This document shows, piece after piece, positions 1 through 11,500 of a stretch of DNA of 64,000 nt. Below the pieces are notes generated by a model. The model saw only the letters and a program-made list of their open reading frames with translations. It did no database searches and was not told the origin of the DNA. The stretch spans positions 140,752-204,751 of the forward strand of contig NZ_SWCO01000011.1 of assembly GCF_005117025.1 (NCBI RefSeq), given 5' to 3'. This stretch comes from Alteromonas portus. GTDB taxonomy: Bacteria; Pseudomonadota; Gammaproteobacteria; Enterobacterales; Alteromonadaceae. Both the position numbers and the translations under genes were made by a program. Numbering within the stretch: the stretch's first letter is position 1; every line of letters begins with the position of its first letter.

Positions 1-1291
1 TGTTATCGCTGTGCTCTGGATATTGAGCGATCCCCATACTGGCAGAAAGCATGAGTTCTGTTGCTTTTACAGTGATAACGTCTTCCTCTATCTGACTAAT
101 AAGTCTTTCAGAGCGCTCGCTTATCTCTTCCAAATTCTGCTCTGGCAATACAGCAATGAATTCGTCTCCCCCCCACCTACCAACTTCGCCAATAGGACCA
201 AACATGCTAGTTAGAAGCGCACCAACACGCTGAAGCTCAACATCCCCTCTTTCATGCCCCGCGTTGTCATTAATAGCCTTAAAGCCATCAAGGTCAATAA
301 AAACTAAGACAAAATGCTTCTTTTGTTGAACTAGGCCAGCGATAGACTCACGCAGTGAATTGCGGTTGGAAAGGCCTGTTAATTCATCGTGCAGTGCCAG
401 TTGACGTAGCTTGGCTTCATTGCGTTTTCTCTCGCTTATATCGCGCATCGTTGCAATGAGATACGAAGAGGTTTGTTGATAGGTCTCAAACAGTGCAACA
501 GAAATATCGACAATCTTTATCTCGCCGCTTTGGGTTTTAATCTTTGACTCAAATCGAACCTGTTTGTCGAGCGCCAGCTGAGCTTTATCAACTTTCTCTG
601 CAATAAATATCTGATTAAAGTCCAGCCCAATGCACTGCTCTTTAACCGTTGCAGCAATTAATCTTATAAAGGCATCATTACATTCTGTGATAGCCAGATC
701 AGGAGAGAGTACTAACATGGGTTCCCGCGAACTGGCAAAAGCAGAGGCCATCAAGTGAAAAGACTGTTCAGCTTTGCGTTGCTGAGTAATATCTTTAGTG
801 GTTCCCACAATGTGCAGCGCTTCACCAGCATTGCCCCGCTTCAACACACGGCCCCGCAACCTTATCCATTGATAGCTTTTGTCTAACATTAAGCGAAAGG
901 AAAATTCAACGCGGTCGCGATTGCCAAGAAGCGCCATAGTCCAATGAAACTGGAGCCCTTCCAAATCCTCATCATGTACGCGTTCAAGAAGTTGAATTAA
1001 GGTGCCAGACCAGGTAGATACACTTTCCGAATAAAGTGAAAAAGAGCGAAGTTCCATTAGGTCACTTTTCGCTTCCCAACTCCAAAAGGATTCTTGAGAC
1101 GCCCACAAAGCAAGTTCCAAATCCTTTTGCGCACGCTGACTTTCTTTAAGCGAAGCATACAGAATTTGCGTCTTTTCTCTCAGTAAGGTTTCTGCTTGTT
1201 CTCTAGCATTACGCTCTCTTTTCAACCGCCTTTCAAATAAAGCTAAAGGGTCGTTTGTAAGGAGTTTGTCATTTGATGTTTCACCTGACAT
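1..1291 (-). CDS. PAS-GGDEF diguanylate cyclase, C-terminus cut by window edge
   Basis: The reading frame is open from an ATG at 1291 to the window edge, so about 430 N-terminal residues are visible. A charged coiled segment (residues about 20-65) is followed by two PAS-like domains (about 70-195 and 200-325) and a GGDEF domain with an intact GRWGGDEF signature near 170-190. GGDEF domains condense two GTP to cyclic-di-GMP. The RxxD inhibitory I-site expected just upstream of GGDEF is absent, so product inhibition may be weak. An EAL phosphodiesterase domain may follow outside the window. No transmembrane segment is visible, so it is probably cytosolic. The gene starts 12 nt after the H-NOX stop, which suggests co-transcription and gas-controlled activity, as known for H-NOX/cyclic-di-GMP enzyme pairs in Shewanella and Legionella. 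Partnership here is inferred. Confidence 0.88.
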   Translation of the reverse strand, partial: MSGETSNDKLLTNDPLALFERRLKRERNAREQAETLLREKTQILYASLKESQRAQKDLELALWASQESFWSWEAKSDLMELRSFSLYSESVSTWSGTLIQLLERVHDEDLEGLQFHWTMALLGNRDRVEFSFRLMLDKSYQWIRLRGRVLKRGNAGEALHIVGTTKDITQQRKAEQSFHLMASAFASSREPMLVLSPDLAITECNDAFIRLIAATVKEQCIGLDFNQIFIAEKVDKAQLALDKQVRFESKIKTQSGEIKIVDISVALFETYQQTSSYLIATMRDISERKRNEAKLRQLALHDELTGLSNRNSLRESIAGLVQQKKHFVLVFIDLDGFKAINDNAGHERGDVELQRVGALLTSMFGPIGEVGRWGGDEFIAVLPEQNLEEISERSERLISQIEEDVITVKATELMLSASMGIAQYPEHSDN

Positions 1292-1303
1292 TAAACACCT
1301 CCG

Positions 1304-1843
1304 TTAAACAACAACAGATATGCTGAATTCGTACGTATGTGGTGTTTTAAGTTGGTGAGTTTCCCTTTCTAGCGTGCAGTTATAATAGACTGCAGCAGCA
1401 TCCATTAAGCCTTCAGCTAAAGGGTACAGCTCTCTTTCAGAATAATATTGCAGGCGCATTGTGGTGTCTGTGCGTGACAGAACTTTGAAGCGGGGAAGAT
1501 CTGCGTCAGGATAAAGTTTTTTGACTTGGACATGAATGTCACCATCCAAGTGTTCTAGCATGTTCAACATGCCATCGGTATTGGCCAGCACGTCACCGTG
1601 CACGGCACCTAATTTACCAAATAAATAAAAGCCAAAATCGTATAAGAGTTCATTCGCGGACTTACCCGTTCTTTCCACCAGCACACCAACTAGGCGTTGC
1701 ATCTGTTCAAACGGGTAATAACCTACTGCCGTGTAAGCTCCGTCGTTCTCTAATTCAGCTTCCATAATGACATCATCAGCGAACTCAGGAGAAACTTTTT
1801 CCTCGAGCATATCGATTAACGATGTGAAAACTATGCCTAACAT
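1304..1843 (-). CDS. H-NOX heme nitric oxide/oxygen sensor
   Basis: This 179-residue protein has the normal length of a stand-alone bacterial H-NOX. The YxSxR heme-propionate motif is present as YYSER at residues 133-137, and the proximal heme ligand is most likely His82, in a segment (GAVHGDVL) that lines up with the ligand region of the Shewanella protein. The KLYPDADLP stretch at 109-117 is also typical. H-NOX proteins bind NO on ferrous heme and pass the signal to a partner kinase or cyclic-di-GMP enzyme. The next gene downstream, 12 nt away on the same strand, is a GGDEF protein, so cyclic-di-GMP control of biofilm or dispersal is the likely output. It lies 63 nt after parC and may have its own promoter. 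Confidence 0.93.
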   Translation of the reverse strand: MLGIVFTSLIDMLEEKVSPEFADDVIMEAELENDGAYTAVGYYPFEQMQRLVGVLVERTGKSANELLYDFGFYLFGKLGAVHGDVLANTDGMLNMLEHLDGDIHVQVKKLYPDADLPRFKVLSRTDTTMRLQYYSERELYPLAEGLMDAAAVYYNCTLERETHQLKTPHTYEFSISVVV

Positions 1844-1906
1844 GTAAATTCCTCATTGGTTCCTTTAATGAGTGTAGTTCACCTAAGCATAAGAACAACT
1901 TAAACT

Positions 1907-4192
1907 TTATGACAAATCTTCTGTTGCTTCATCTTTGCTAGGCAGCACGATTTCAACCGTATCAACTCGCTGCAATCCTCGCGGCAATTTATTCCCTCTG
2001 CGGCCCCTTTCCCCCTGATAATGGGTCAGGTCTTCCGCAGTGAGCGTCATATTGCGCTTGCCCGCTCCAACTTTGATCGCTGCGCCATCAGGCACAACAG
2101 CAAGCACCTTCACGAACTCTTCGCGAGACTGTGATTTTGCCGAAGGAATATTGATAAGCTTGTTCCCCTTCCCTTTACCTAAACTTGGTAAATCGCGTAG
2201 TGGGAACATGAGCATGCGACCTTCATTGGAAATACTTAGGCACCAATCCGAGTCTGGATTAGTAACCGGTGTTGGTTTCATCACTTTAGCCGCAGTAGGC
2301 AAGGATAAGTAGGCTTTACCGGCTTTGTTTTTACTCACCATATCTTTAAAGGTGCCCACAAAGCCGTAGCCTGCGTCAGAGCCCACTAAGAACTTACTTT
2401 CATCTTGCGCCATAATAACGTGTTGGAATGATTCACCACCCACAATGCTAAAGCGCCCGGTTAACGGTTCGCCCTGACTTCTAGCTGAAGGCAAGCCGTG
2501 CGCATCGCAAGAGAAGGTCCGGCCTGAACTATCCATAAATACCGCAGGCTGATTACTTTTACCTTCAGCGCTAGATAAATAGGCATCACCGGCTTTATAA
2601 CTTAAGCCCTCGGCATCAATGTCGTGACCTTTTGCACAGCGCGCCCAACCTTTTTCAGAAAGCACGACGGTGACTGATTCAGCAGGCACTAACTCTTTTT
2701 CAGACAGTGCTTTGGCTTCGCCTCGCTCAACAATAGGTGAACGTCTGTCGTCACCGTACTTTTCAGCATCTGCAAGAATTTCTTTTTTAATTAGCGTTTT
2801 AAGACGGCGATCTGAGCCTAACAACTGTTGTAGCTTGTCGCGCTCGGCTGCAAGCTCATCTTGCTCGCCCTTAATTTTCATTTCTTCAAGTTTGGCTAGG
2901 TGACGTAGTTTCAGTTCAAGAATAGCTTCAGCTTGCTTATCACTTAGTCCAAAACGCGCCATTAACTCTGGCTTTGGTTTGTCATACGTACGAATAATTT
3001 CGATAACTTCATCAATATTCAAAAACGCAATCAACAAACCTTCTAGAATATGCAAGCGCGCTAGCACTTTGTCTAAGCGGTACTGCAAGCGGCGCGTTAC
3101 CGTATCTTTGCGGTACTGCAGCCACTCAGTCAAAATAGTACGCAAATCCTTGACCTGAGGGCGGCCGTCTAGGCCAATCATATTCAGGTTAACCCGGTAG
3201 TTTTTCTCAAGGTCGGTGGTTGCGAATAAATGCTGCATTAATTGGGTTACATCAATGCGATTTGAGCGAGGTGTAATAACTAAGCGCGTTGGGTTTTCAT
3301 GGTCCGACTCGTCGCGGAGATCGCTTACCATGGGCAATTTCTTCGCCTGCATTTGCGCTGCAATTTGCTCTAAAATTTTGGCGCCTGACGCTTGATGAGG
3401 CAAAGCAGTGATGACCACGTCGCCATTTTCCTCACCATATACTGCACGCATTTTTATTGAGCCACGTCCTGTCTCATAGAGCTTTTGAATATCGGCTTTT
3501 GGCGTAATAATTTCTGCTTCGGTGGGATAGTCCGGTCCATTCACGTGCTCTAATACATCGCGAAGTTCAGCTTTACTGTTGTCTAGCAACATAGCGCAAG
3601 CATTGGCCAACTCTCTAACATTATGAGGAGGAATATCGGTCGCCATACCCACTGCGATGCCCGTCACACCGTTAAGCAAAATGTGAGGTAAGCGTGCCGG
3701 TAACACACTAGGCTCTTCTAAGGTACCGTCAAAGTTAGGTACCCAGTCTACAGTGCCTTGGCCGAGTTCATTAAGCAGTACTTCTGAAAACCGAGAGAGT
3801 TTTGCTTCCGTGTAACGCATGGCTGCAAACGATTTAGGATCATCTGGTGCACCCCAGTTCCCCTGCCCATCTACCAATGGGTACCGGTAAGAGAAAGGCT
3901 GCGCCATAAGCACCATCGCTTCGTAACATGCAGAATCTCCGTGAGGGTGAAACTTACCTAATACGTCACCAACGGTTCTTGCCGACTTTTTGTACTTTGC
4001 GTTCGCGCTTAAGCCCAAATCTGACATAGCATAGATAATGCGTCGCTGTACCGGCTTCAAACCATCTGAAATGTGCGGGAGGGCACGGTCCATGATGACG
4101 TACATAGAATAGTTAAGATAAGCGTCTTCGGTGAAGCGTCGAAGAGGGAGTTGCTCTACCCCATCGCGATTAATGATGATCTCGTCACTCAT
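1907..4192 (-). CDS. parC: DNA topoisomerase IV subunit A
   Basis: The 761-residue protein is full length for ParC. With ParE it decatenates daughter chromosomes and relaxes supercoils. The N-terminal breakage-reunion domain carries the catalytic tyrosine in [11 protein letters not shown] (Tyr127, equal to E. coli Tyr120). The quinolone-determining region [12 protein letters not shown] keeps Ser87 and Glu91 (E. coli Ser80 and Glu84), the susceptible wild-type state. A C-terminal beta-pinwheel follows from about residue 500. GyrA is excluded by the ParC-type C-terminus and the absence of a GyrA-box. parE is not adjacent in this window. The gene is divergent from the hybrid kinase at 4553. Confidence 0.97.
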   Translation of the reverse strand: MSDEIIINRDGVEQLPLRRFTEDAYLNYSMYVIMDRALPHISDGLKPVQRRIIYAMSDLGLSANAKYKKSARTVGDVLGKFHPHGDSACYEAMVLMAQPFSYRYPLVDGQGNWGAPDDPKSFAAMRYTEAKLSRFSEVLLNELGQGTVDWVPNFDGTLEEPSVLPARLPHILLNGVTGIAVGMATDIPPHNVRELANACAMLLDNSKAELRDVLEHVNGPDYPTEAEIITPKADIQKLYETGRGSIKMRAVYGEENGDVVITALPHQASGAKILEQIAAQMQAKKLPMVSDLRDESDHENPTRLVITPRSNRIDVTQLMQHLFATTDLEKNYRVNLNMIGLDGRPQVKDLRTILTEWLQYRKDTVTRRLQYRLDKVLARLHILEGLLIAFLNIDEVIEIIRTYDKPKPELMARFGLSDKQAEAILELKLRHLAKLEEMKIKGEQDELAAERDKLQQLLGSDRRLKTLIKKEILADAEKYGDDRRSPIVERGEAKALSEKELVPAESVTVVLSEKGWARCAKGHDIDAEGLSYKAGDAYLSSAEGKSNQPAVFMDSSGRTFSCDAHGLPSARSQGEPLTGRFSIVGGESFQHVIMAQDESKFLVGSDAGYGFVGTFKDMVSKNKAGKAYLSLPTAAKVMKPTPVTNPDSDWCLSISNEGRMLMFPLRDLPSLGKGKGNKLINIPSAKSQSREEFVKVLAVVPDGAAIKVGAGKRNMTLTAEDLTHYQGERGRRGNKLPRGLQRVDTVEIVLPSKDEATEDLS

Positions 4193-4552
4193 GATAGTTT
4201 TTTTCGTTTTGTTATTAATACCAATACGCTCGTACTAGTGAGGCCGTCGTTTGTGGGTAATTTAGCGCACCACATAATGAATTCACGCGAGCAATAAAGC
4301 TATTGTGGGGTAAACCGCAATCGTGTGCAATCCTTGAAAACATTTGTCATCACATTTGAGGGTTTTAAGCGCCTGTTAATATTTGTTACACGGCACAGAT
4401 AAATTACATCTAGCGGTAAACGGCTGTGATGTGTTTGTTTTGTCATTCTACAAATAGAGTGTTTAAATAGAATGGGATGAATTCTGCTGTCCAATATTCG
4501 TCCTAAAAATAATAAAACCCTTATTCAGACGGTAAATAAAGTACAGATTAAT
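4193..4552. other. Intergenic region between divergent parC and hybrid kinase
   Basis: This 360-bp stretch is AT-rich and must hold the promoters for parC (minus) and the kinase (plus). Short open frames exist on both strands but none has a plausible ribosome site or recognisable protein. A 7-bp inverted pair (CATCACA at 4348-4354, TGTGATG at 4425-4431) is too far apart to interpret. I see no RNA gene. Confidence 0.5.
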
Positions 4553-7500
4553 ATGGCAATGTTTCGCGTATTCTTTTTCCTGCTTGTGTTGCTAGGTAGC
4601 TTCTTGCCTTCCCACTCATCTGCACAGCATATCGAACAGCTGTTTGACGAACAAAGTACGCTTGATTTATCAGATTCACTGTATTTTTTATTCGAAACCG
4701 ACTACCAGCTTACCATTGGTGATGTATCAAGAAGGCGAAGTGACTTTCTTATGCATCCTCACGACAACCCTAACTTTGGATTCCGCAATAACGGGATGTG
4801 GCTACTGACGTCAGTTACCAATGTCTCAAACGATAAACACTGGGTCTTTTCAATCAACTTTAGTCAGTTGGATAGCGTTGATTTTTACTTGGTACAAGAT
4901 GGCAAGGTCATTAGTCAAAGTCATCAGGGAAAAGCACAGAAGGAGCAACGTTTTCGCGTACCTACCTTTCGTGTTGAACTTCCCAACAGCGATCCCGTCG
5001 ACCTTTACATTCGCATTGAAAGTCATTCATCTAGCCTGATTGCTCCACTTCGCATACAGGCTGAACCTCTGCATAGCAGTTACTTTCAGATGGATAGTTT
5101 GCTGTGGGGCTTTTTCTACGGTGGCCTACTCATACTTGCGATTTATAATTTAGCGTTGTTTTTCGGCGTTAGAGAAAAGAGCCTGCTTGCGTATGTTGGC
5201 TACATACTGGCGGTAATTTTGTGGCAGTTTGTGTGGGGTGGTCATACGCACCTGTTGTTCACTGAAGGCATCCCATCGTGGCTTGTTGGTCATTCAGAAC
5301 TAATATTTGTCATCATTGGTATAAGCTCAGGCTTATTTACCATGACGTTTTTAGAAACCGAGAAACATTCACCCACTGCCCATCCTATTATCAATCTACT
5401 TTTAATATGCCAGGTAGTAACAGGGTTAGTGTGTTTTATCGATCTCTTGCCGTCTATATGGAAAAACAACCTTGTATATGGCGTGGGACTCATTGCCATT
5501 TTAAGTTATATCTATGCGGGATTTGAGGCCTTCTTCAATAGATTTAAACCTGCCCGCTACTTCATTTTTGCGTGGAGTATGCTTGCCACTGGCGCTGTTG
5601 TTGGCATGTTAAGCCTAATCGGTGTGCTGCCCTCAAACGATTTTACGACCTATTGTTTTCAAGTTGGCGTTTTCCTTGAGGCTGGACTCTTTTCGTTCGC
5701 ACTTATGGAAAAAAGCAGAAGCCAGCTTGAAAGTGAAGTAGAGCAGGCTACAAATGATTTGCGCAACAATGTTGAGCTTATCGAAGAGCAGAATGCGCGC
5801 TTAGATATTGCGAGAAAGGATGCAATCAAAGCCAGTAACGTGAAGTCTCAGTTCCTTGCAAACATGAGCCACGAGATTCGAACGCCACTCAATGCAATAT
5901 TGGGTTTTAGTAAAGAACTTAATAACGCCCCGCTGCCAACGGATCAACAAGAGCAAGTGCGCATCGTCAATACTGCCGCTGAAAACCTGCTCACTATCGT
6001 TAACGACGTTCTCGACTTCTCAAAAATTGAAGCGGGTAAACTTCAAATAAACAACCAACCGTTTTCACCGAATAAGCTGCTTGAGGAGATGGTCACTATC
6101 ATGGCTAAATCTTCTCACAGTAAGCGTATAGAGTTCGTTTTTAATTTAAATCCGCTGCCTGAAAAGCTCATCGGCGATGTGTTTCGCATTAAACAGGTGC
6201 TTAATAACCTACTCAGTAACGCACTAAAATTCACGTCTAGTGGAACCATCACGTTCTCAGCAAGTGGGCGCTCGCTTCCACATGGTATTCACGAATTGAA
6301 TATTACCGTTGAAGACACAGGTATTGGCATTAGCCGACAGGACCGGAAAAAGCTTTTTAACGCATTTTCACAAGTAGACGATGCGCTAAATCGCAACTAT
6401 CAAGGCACTGGCCTGGGCCTTGTTATTAGCAGAGAATTAGTTCGTCTAATGAATGGCGATCTTACTTTGAAAAGTGTGCTTGGCCAGGGATCTACATTTA
6501 GCGTATCTCTGCGTATGAATCAGTTAAGTCAAAAATACTCGCTGACAAGCAGCAATGATTGGAAAGGGAAAAACGTTGTAATATTCGACCCTATTCCAGC
6601 AACCCGTCGTTCAAGCGCTAGTATGCTATCTATTTTAGGCGCGAACATCATTTCAGTGGAGTCTTTAGATTATTTAGCCACACTACGTGGTCAGTATGAC
6701 TTTTTCATGGCAACGGTACCGGTTAGTAAAATGGGATTGCGGGACACCTACCTAAGCCGGTTTGTACAATTCCCTGCTCAAAAGCGAATTCTCTGGTACT
6801 CGGGCCCAGAACCGTTTGCTCAATATCCTAGCCTTTCGCAACATTTTCATTCACAGGTTCGCATGCCCATTACGTTGACCAAATTAGATAGTTTGGTGAA
6901 CCAGCACACCACGCCGGCAAAAAACGCGATGCAGGAAAAGATTGGCAGCTTGCCTAACGTAAAAGTACTGGCGGTTGATGACATGGAAATGAACTTGAAG
7001 CTGCTGCATACGTGGCTTGATCACTCACCTGTAGATCTCATCACGACTATTAGCGGACAAGATGCTGTAAACCAGTGTCAAACACAAGAATTCGACTTGA
7101 TCTTGATGGACGTTCAGATGCCCGGGATGGACGGTATTCAAGCGACCAGAGAGATTCGTAAGTCCCCATTGAATATGGGTACACCTATCATTGCCGTTAC
7201 CGCCCATGCATTCAAAGAAGAACAGGAGCGATTACTCTCTTCAGGAATGGACGACTATCTCCCTAAACCTATTGAAATAGAGCTATTGATAAACCTTATT
7301 AAGTCGTGGTGCCTTAGCATTGAGCCAGGAGAAATTGAACTCCCCTCTGTGGACTGGCAGCTTGCACTAAAGCGCGCCAACCAAAATCAGGCCACTGCCA
7401 CGGAAATGTTAGACGGCTTCATCGCTTTACTACCAGAAACTATTGCTACCCTTTCCGCACTTTGGCAAAAACAGGATTACAACGAACTTAAAAGCGAAGT

Positions 7501-7672
7501 GCATAAGCTACACGGTGCCTGTTGTTATACTGGTCTTCCGCGCATGCAGCACATCGCCCACGAAACCGAAAGTGCGCTTAAACTAGGTCAACATAAACTA
7601 GTAGACGAGCATTTACCTGCACTTATTGCGGAAGCCGAAAAGGTATTACGAGAGGGTAAATCTAGCGTTTAA
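4553..7672 (+). CDS. BarA-like hybrid sensor histidine kinase (7TMR-DISM type)
   Basis: This 1039-residue membrane kinase begins with a signal peptide (about 1-24). A periplasmic 7TMR-DISM extracellular domain (about 30-165) and seven transmembrane helices (about 175-390) follow, then a short coiled coil, a HisKA domain with phospho-acceptor His440 (NMSHEIRTPLNAILGFS), an HATPase domain (about 540-655), a degenerate receiver-like segment (about 665-775), a true receiver with Asp853 (LILMDVQMPGMDG) and an Hpt domain with His984 (HKLHGACCYTG). This is a full phosphorelay in one chain. The kinase core and Hpt resemble BarA/GacS, but the sensor is different, so the output regulator cannot be named. 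No response regulator gene lies next to it. ATG codons at 4553 and 4559 are both possible starts; neither has a strong ribosome site. Confidence 0.93.
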   Translation: MAMFRVFFFLLVLLGSFLPSHSSAQHIEQLFDEQSTLDLSDSLYFLFETDYQLTIGDVSRRRSDFLMHPHDNPNFGFRNNGMWLLTSVTNVSNDKHWVFSINFSQLDSVDFYLVQDGKVISQSHQGKAQKEQRFRVPTFRVELPNSDPVDLYIRIESHSSSLIAPLRIQAEPLHSSYFQMDSLLWGFFYGGLLILAIYNLALFFGVREKSLLAYVGYILAVILWQFVWGGHTHLLFTEGIPSWLVGHSELIFVIIGISSGLFTMTFLETEKHSPTAHPIINLLLICQVVTGLVCFIDLLPSIWKNNLVYGVGLIAILSYIYAGFEAFFNRFKPARYFIFAWSMLATGAVVGMLSLIGVLPSNDFTTYCFQVGVFLEAGLFSFALMEKSRSQLESEVEQATNDLRNNVELIEEQNARLDIARKDAIKASNVKSQFLANMSHEIRTPLNAILGFSKELNNAPLPTDQQEQVRIVNTAAENLLTIVNDVLDFSKIEAGKLQINNQPFSPNKLLEEMVTIMAKSSHSKRIEFVFNLNPLPEKLIGDVFRIKQVLNNLLSNALKFTSSGTITFSASGRSLPHGIHELNITVEDTGIGISRQDRKKLFNAFSQVDDALNRNYQGTGLGLVISRELVRLMNGDLTLKSVLGQGSTFSVSLRMNQLSQKYSLTSSNDWKGKNVVIFDPIPATRRSSASMLSILGANIISVESLDYLATLRGQYDFFMATVPVSKMGLRDTYLSRFVQFPAQKRILWYSGPEPFAQYPSLSQHFHSQVRMPITLTKLDSLVNQHTTPAKNAMQEKIGSLPNVKVLAVDDMEMNLKLLHTWLDHSPVDLITTISGQDAVNQCQTQEFDLILMDVQMPGMDGIQATREIRKSPLNMGTPIIAVTAHAFKEEQERLLSSGMDDYLPKPIEIELLINLIKSWCLSIEPGEIELPSVDWQLALKRANQNQATATEMLDGFIALLPETIATLSALWQKQDYNELKSEVHKLHGACCYTGLPRMQHIAHETESALKLGQHKLVDEHLPALIAEAEKVLREGKSSV

Positions 7673-7711
7673 AACGCCTTATAACCTATTGAGTTAAAAG
7701 CGTGCCTTTAA

Positions 7712-8407
7712 TTAATTGCCTTGAGAAGCCTGGCGTGTTTGCTGACATTGGGCAATTAACCTAGCAAATTCACTGGCGTCTCTGTCTAACTCTGAGCTGG
7801 CAATAAAGATGTCAAAGCCGAGCCTTTTTCTTAGCTCTACCATGCGATGTGCTAGCATGGCTTTTATCCCTTTGATCACGGTGCCGTCTTCCATTACGTA
7901 TTGCTTATCGTCGAACATTGATTGTTCATAGCAGCTCCCCGAAGCACAGCCTTCATCGGTATTTTGCATCAGCAAAGGTCGTTGCTCCATTAGCAAATGC
8001 GTAGCAAGCCTTGGTGAAATAGTGTTTAAAAAATCCGTATAGCTTTTAAGTTTAAAGCCGATTGTTTCTAAAGGAACATGGTCTAACCCGTGCCGCACAC
8101 GTGGGCAGTCTGCACGCTGCAAGTTATCCCAATGAATTCGCCAACTGCCGAGGCGATGGCGATAAGTAATATAGTCTTTCGCGATTTCCAAGCTGTAGTC
8201 TGGCTCGCGTATTTTGAAGTACCCCACCAGCAAACACACCAGTGCTGCGCTTGTCAAAAAGATACCCGCTAAAAACAACCAGTCTGGTAGAAAGGCCAGC
8301 CATAGCGCTGCAATACACAGACCTATACAGCCCAGCACAATGCTAGTAATGCCGTTACTTTTCGATGAAGCTCGAATATAGATAGGTTCAACATTAGTGC
8401 CAGACAT
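7712..8407 (-). CDS. Small inner-membrane protein, DUF2982-like
   Basis: The 231-residue protein has two adjacent hydrophobic helices (about residues 20-38 and 42-62) followed by a cytoplasmic domain of about 165 residues containing a GSWRIHWDNLQRADCPRV segment. The layout and that tryptophan-rich stretch resemble the DUF2982 family of Vibrio, Shewanella and Alteromonas proteins, whose function is unknown. It is convergent with the hybrid kinase and separated from it by about 40 bp. The assignment is from memory of the family. No catalytic motif is evident. Confidence 0.65.
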   Translation of the reverse strand: MSGTNVEPIYIRASSKSNGITSIVLGCIGLCIAALWLAFLPDWLFLAGIFLTSAALVCLLVGYFKIREPDYSLEIAKDYITYRHRLGSWRIHWDNLQRADCPRVRHGLDHVPLETIGFKLKSYTDFLNTISPRLATHLLMEQRPLLMQNTDEGCASGSCYEQSMFDDKQYVMEDGTVIKGIKAMLAHRMVELRKRLGFDIFIASSELDRDASEFARLIAQCQQTRQASQGN

Positions 8408-8569
8408 ACAAATACACCACCAACATAATTACAGCCCAAACAATATAGAGTCTAATGCGTTTGCATTTTACGCAGTCAGTATGCCACCAGCGCAGGATTG
8501 GGTTAGATTTTCGCATACACTTACCACTCTTCTATACGCCTGTTAAAGAGGGATAGTTTAACCGTAAAA

Positions 8570-11500
8570 TTAAGCTAATGTGTGATTTCTATAACGATAT
8601 CGTTGAAATGCTGCCACTATTGTCGGGGTAAACACTAACGATAAAATAACAGAAAAGCCTACGCCACCAGCAAGCACAACAGCCAACGGCGGCCAAAAGC
8701 TCCCTTCACTGAACAACAACAGCGGTATTAAGCCACCCACCGTAGTAAAAGTAGTGGATAAGATATGTCGGCTACAGCTCATGGTTTCTTCAACGATGGC
8801 TTTGGTATCGCCTTGCTTGGCTTTGGGGTTAGCGTTAATCGCGGCGATAACGACTATCGAGCCATTTATTGCAACGCCGATAAGCCCTGCACAACCAAGT
8901 AAAGGGTTAAACCCAACTGGCAAACCAGAAATCCACAAGCTAAACATTCCTAGCCCTACAGAGAGAATAGCAACTAGCGCGATTACGCCAGCCATGCGTA
9001 GGCTAGTAAAGGTTAAAATGAGCGTGGTCACCATTAGCACTAATAAGACTGGCGCATACGTCGCAAGTTTTCCTAACGCCTGCTGCTGTTCATCTGCATC
9101 TCCGGCCAAGTGGATCCTATAGCCCTCTGGCAACACCAGGCTACTCTCAAGCAAATCTCTTAGCTGATTACTCGCGTCAATTGCCGGTACACCGGGAAGC
9201 AAAAAGGCTTGAATGCGATTAAGTCGTTCTCCGTCTACACGGGTAATGCTGCTGGTTGCAGGCTGTAGTGTTAAATTACTCACTGCGGCCAGAGGAGACC
9301 AAGAAATAGCATTATCACCGGCTACAGGTATAGGCATAGCATCCACACCCGTTACATTTTGCCTATATGCCTCATCAAGACGCACTCTAACGGGAATTTC
9401 CTCTGTACTTTCAAGCACTGAACCGCCAGTAATACCCGAGAAGTTAACTTGCATCTGATTGGCAAGCTCAGAAAGGGTTAAGCCGAGGTGAGACAAGTTA
9501 TCGCTGTCTGCATTTATTTTAAGCTCGGGTTCGCCCATGGAGATACTGGTAATAGACTGAGATATTCCATCTACCTGCGACATCAACATGCGTACTTTGT
9601 CGCCTAAGTCGTTTAATATATTAAGATCGGGCCCGAAGATTTCTACTTCAACCGGCGCGGCAATGGGGGGCCCCTGTCCAAAGGCTCGTACTACAATTTG
9701 TACTTCAGGGTACTCACTATCAAGGGAATGCTGAAGATTACCTACTAGCGCTACGGCGTCTTCTACCGTGTGTGTCGATACAACAGCATTTGCAAAGTAA
9801 GGCATGTTGTCACGAGTCATCATTTGATTGTAATACACCGACGGTGCTGATCCGCCCACCAACCAACTGACTTGCTTCACCCCTTGTTCGCCACGAATAG
9901 CGGTATCAATCTTTTTAACGTATTGGGTAGTGTTATCAATACTGCTTCCCTCTTTCGTCCACAGGTAAACTTCAAACTGATCCCTATCTGCGCTTGGGAA
10001 AAACACGTTAGCGAGTGTTGAAGACAGCACAAAACCGGACAAGCAAAGTAGGGCTATAACCGGCAGCACTAAAACAGGCTGTTTTATCCAGCGACCTAAT
10101 TGCTTTTTGAATGCAAGGCTTAGCTGGGGAGCTTGTAATCCAACCTTCCACCAAGACTTTGATACGGTTTCGAAGGGCGAGCCATTGTGGTGCTTTGGTA
10201 AAAATCGAGCGGCTAACGCAGCAATTATCGTCAGTGAAATAAACAGCGAACCAATAAGCGCCATAACCACACTAATCGCAATGGGCCCTACGAAATCCCC
10301 TATATTCCCATCAAGCAGAAAAATAGGCATAAAGCCAAGAATGGTAGTGAGTGTTGACGCCAATAACGGCGCAAATAGGTGAGATACACTTTTAGCCATT
10401 GCTCCCACCCGTGTCAGGTTCGGGTCTTGCAAATTAATGCGTATTTCATCGGTGATCACTATGGCGTTGTCAATAAGTAAGCCGATAGCGATAATCATCC
10501 CAAAAATTGACATCTGATGTATCTGCTCGTTGTAAAAACTCAACGAAAACAGGGCAAATGCCGCACATAAAGGCAGTGCTAAACCCACAATCCATGCGGC
10601 ACGAAATCCCATGAACAGTAGAATGACCAGCATTACAACGGCACACCCCATGAGCAGATTCATCGACAAATCTGCGAGACGGTTGGCCGTATATTCGTTT
10701 TGTTCAAATGCCACAGTGGCGGTTAAGGTCCCGCTGAAATCTTTATTAAATTGCTCTACCACTTTCAACGCATTTTCTGTCCACACATCAGAACGTAGCG
10801 AAGGCTGCATACGGGCTGCCACGAAAATTGACTCTTCACCGTTTAAAAAAGCCACCTCACCTCTAGGCGTGGTATAACTGCGTTCTACCGACGCCACATC
10901 TTCTACTCGCAAATAGCGGCCTTGTACGTTTACAAGTGGAATTGACGCTATCATGTTTACGCCATTTAAGCCTTCACCTACGGTGAAGCGCACGTTGCTT
11001 TGCTCGGTGTTTAACATGCCGGCTGGCAATTTTGGGTCGGCTCGGCTAATTATGCTACTCACCTGCTGCAATGTAAGACCTGTGGCGGCAAGCTTAATGG
11101 GGTCAATATTGACACTAATCTCCTCTTGCGGTGCACCGTATACACGCACGAGTTCAGTTCCATTAACGTTGCGAAGCCGGTCAGTCAGTTCTTGAGCCAA
11201 TCGGGCAGTTAGCGTAATAGGGGTATTTTCAAAATGGTCGGCACGTACAGAAAGCAACAAGGTGAAGGCGGTGGCACCACGCTTCTCGTCAAATATTGGT
11301 GCCATAGCACCTTCTGGAAAAGACTCAGCGGCTGCACCTATTGCATCGCGGATCTCACTGAATAGCTGCTCGTTGCTGGTGTTATTAATCCAGTCCTGAG
11401 TCTCAATTAAGATAATAGAAATACCCGCTCGAGACGTGGATTTTACTTCCTTGATCTCAAATATTTCTCTTAACCTGTCTTCCAATACATCGCTGACTAA

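Noticed and set aside
4300..4494. 64-codon minus-strand frame upstream of parC
   Set aside because: No ribosome site and unpatterned composition; it lies in a promoter region.
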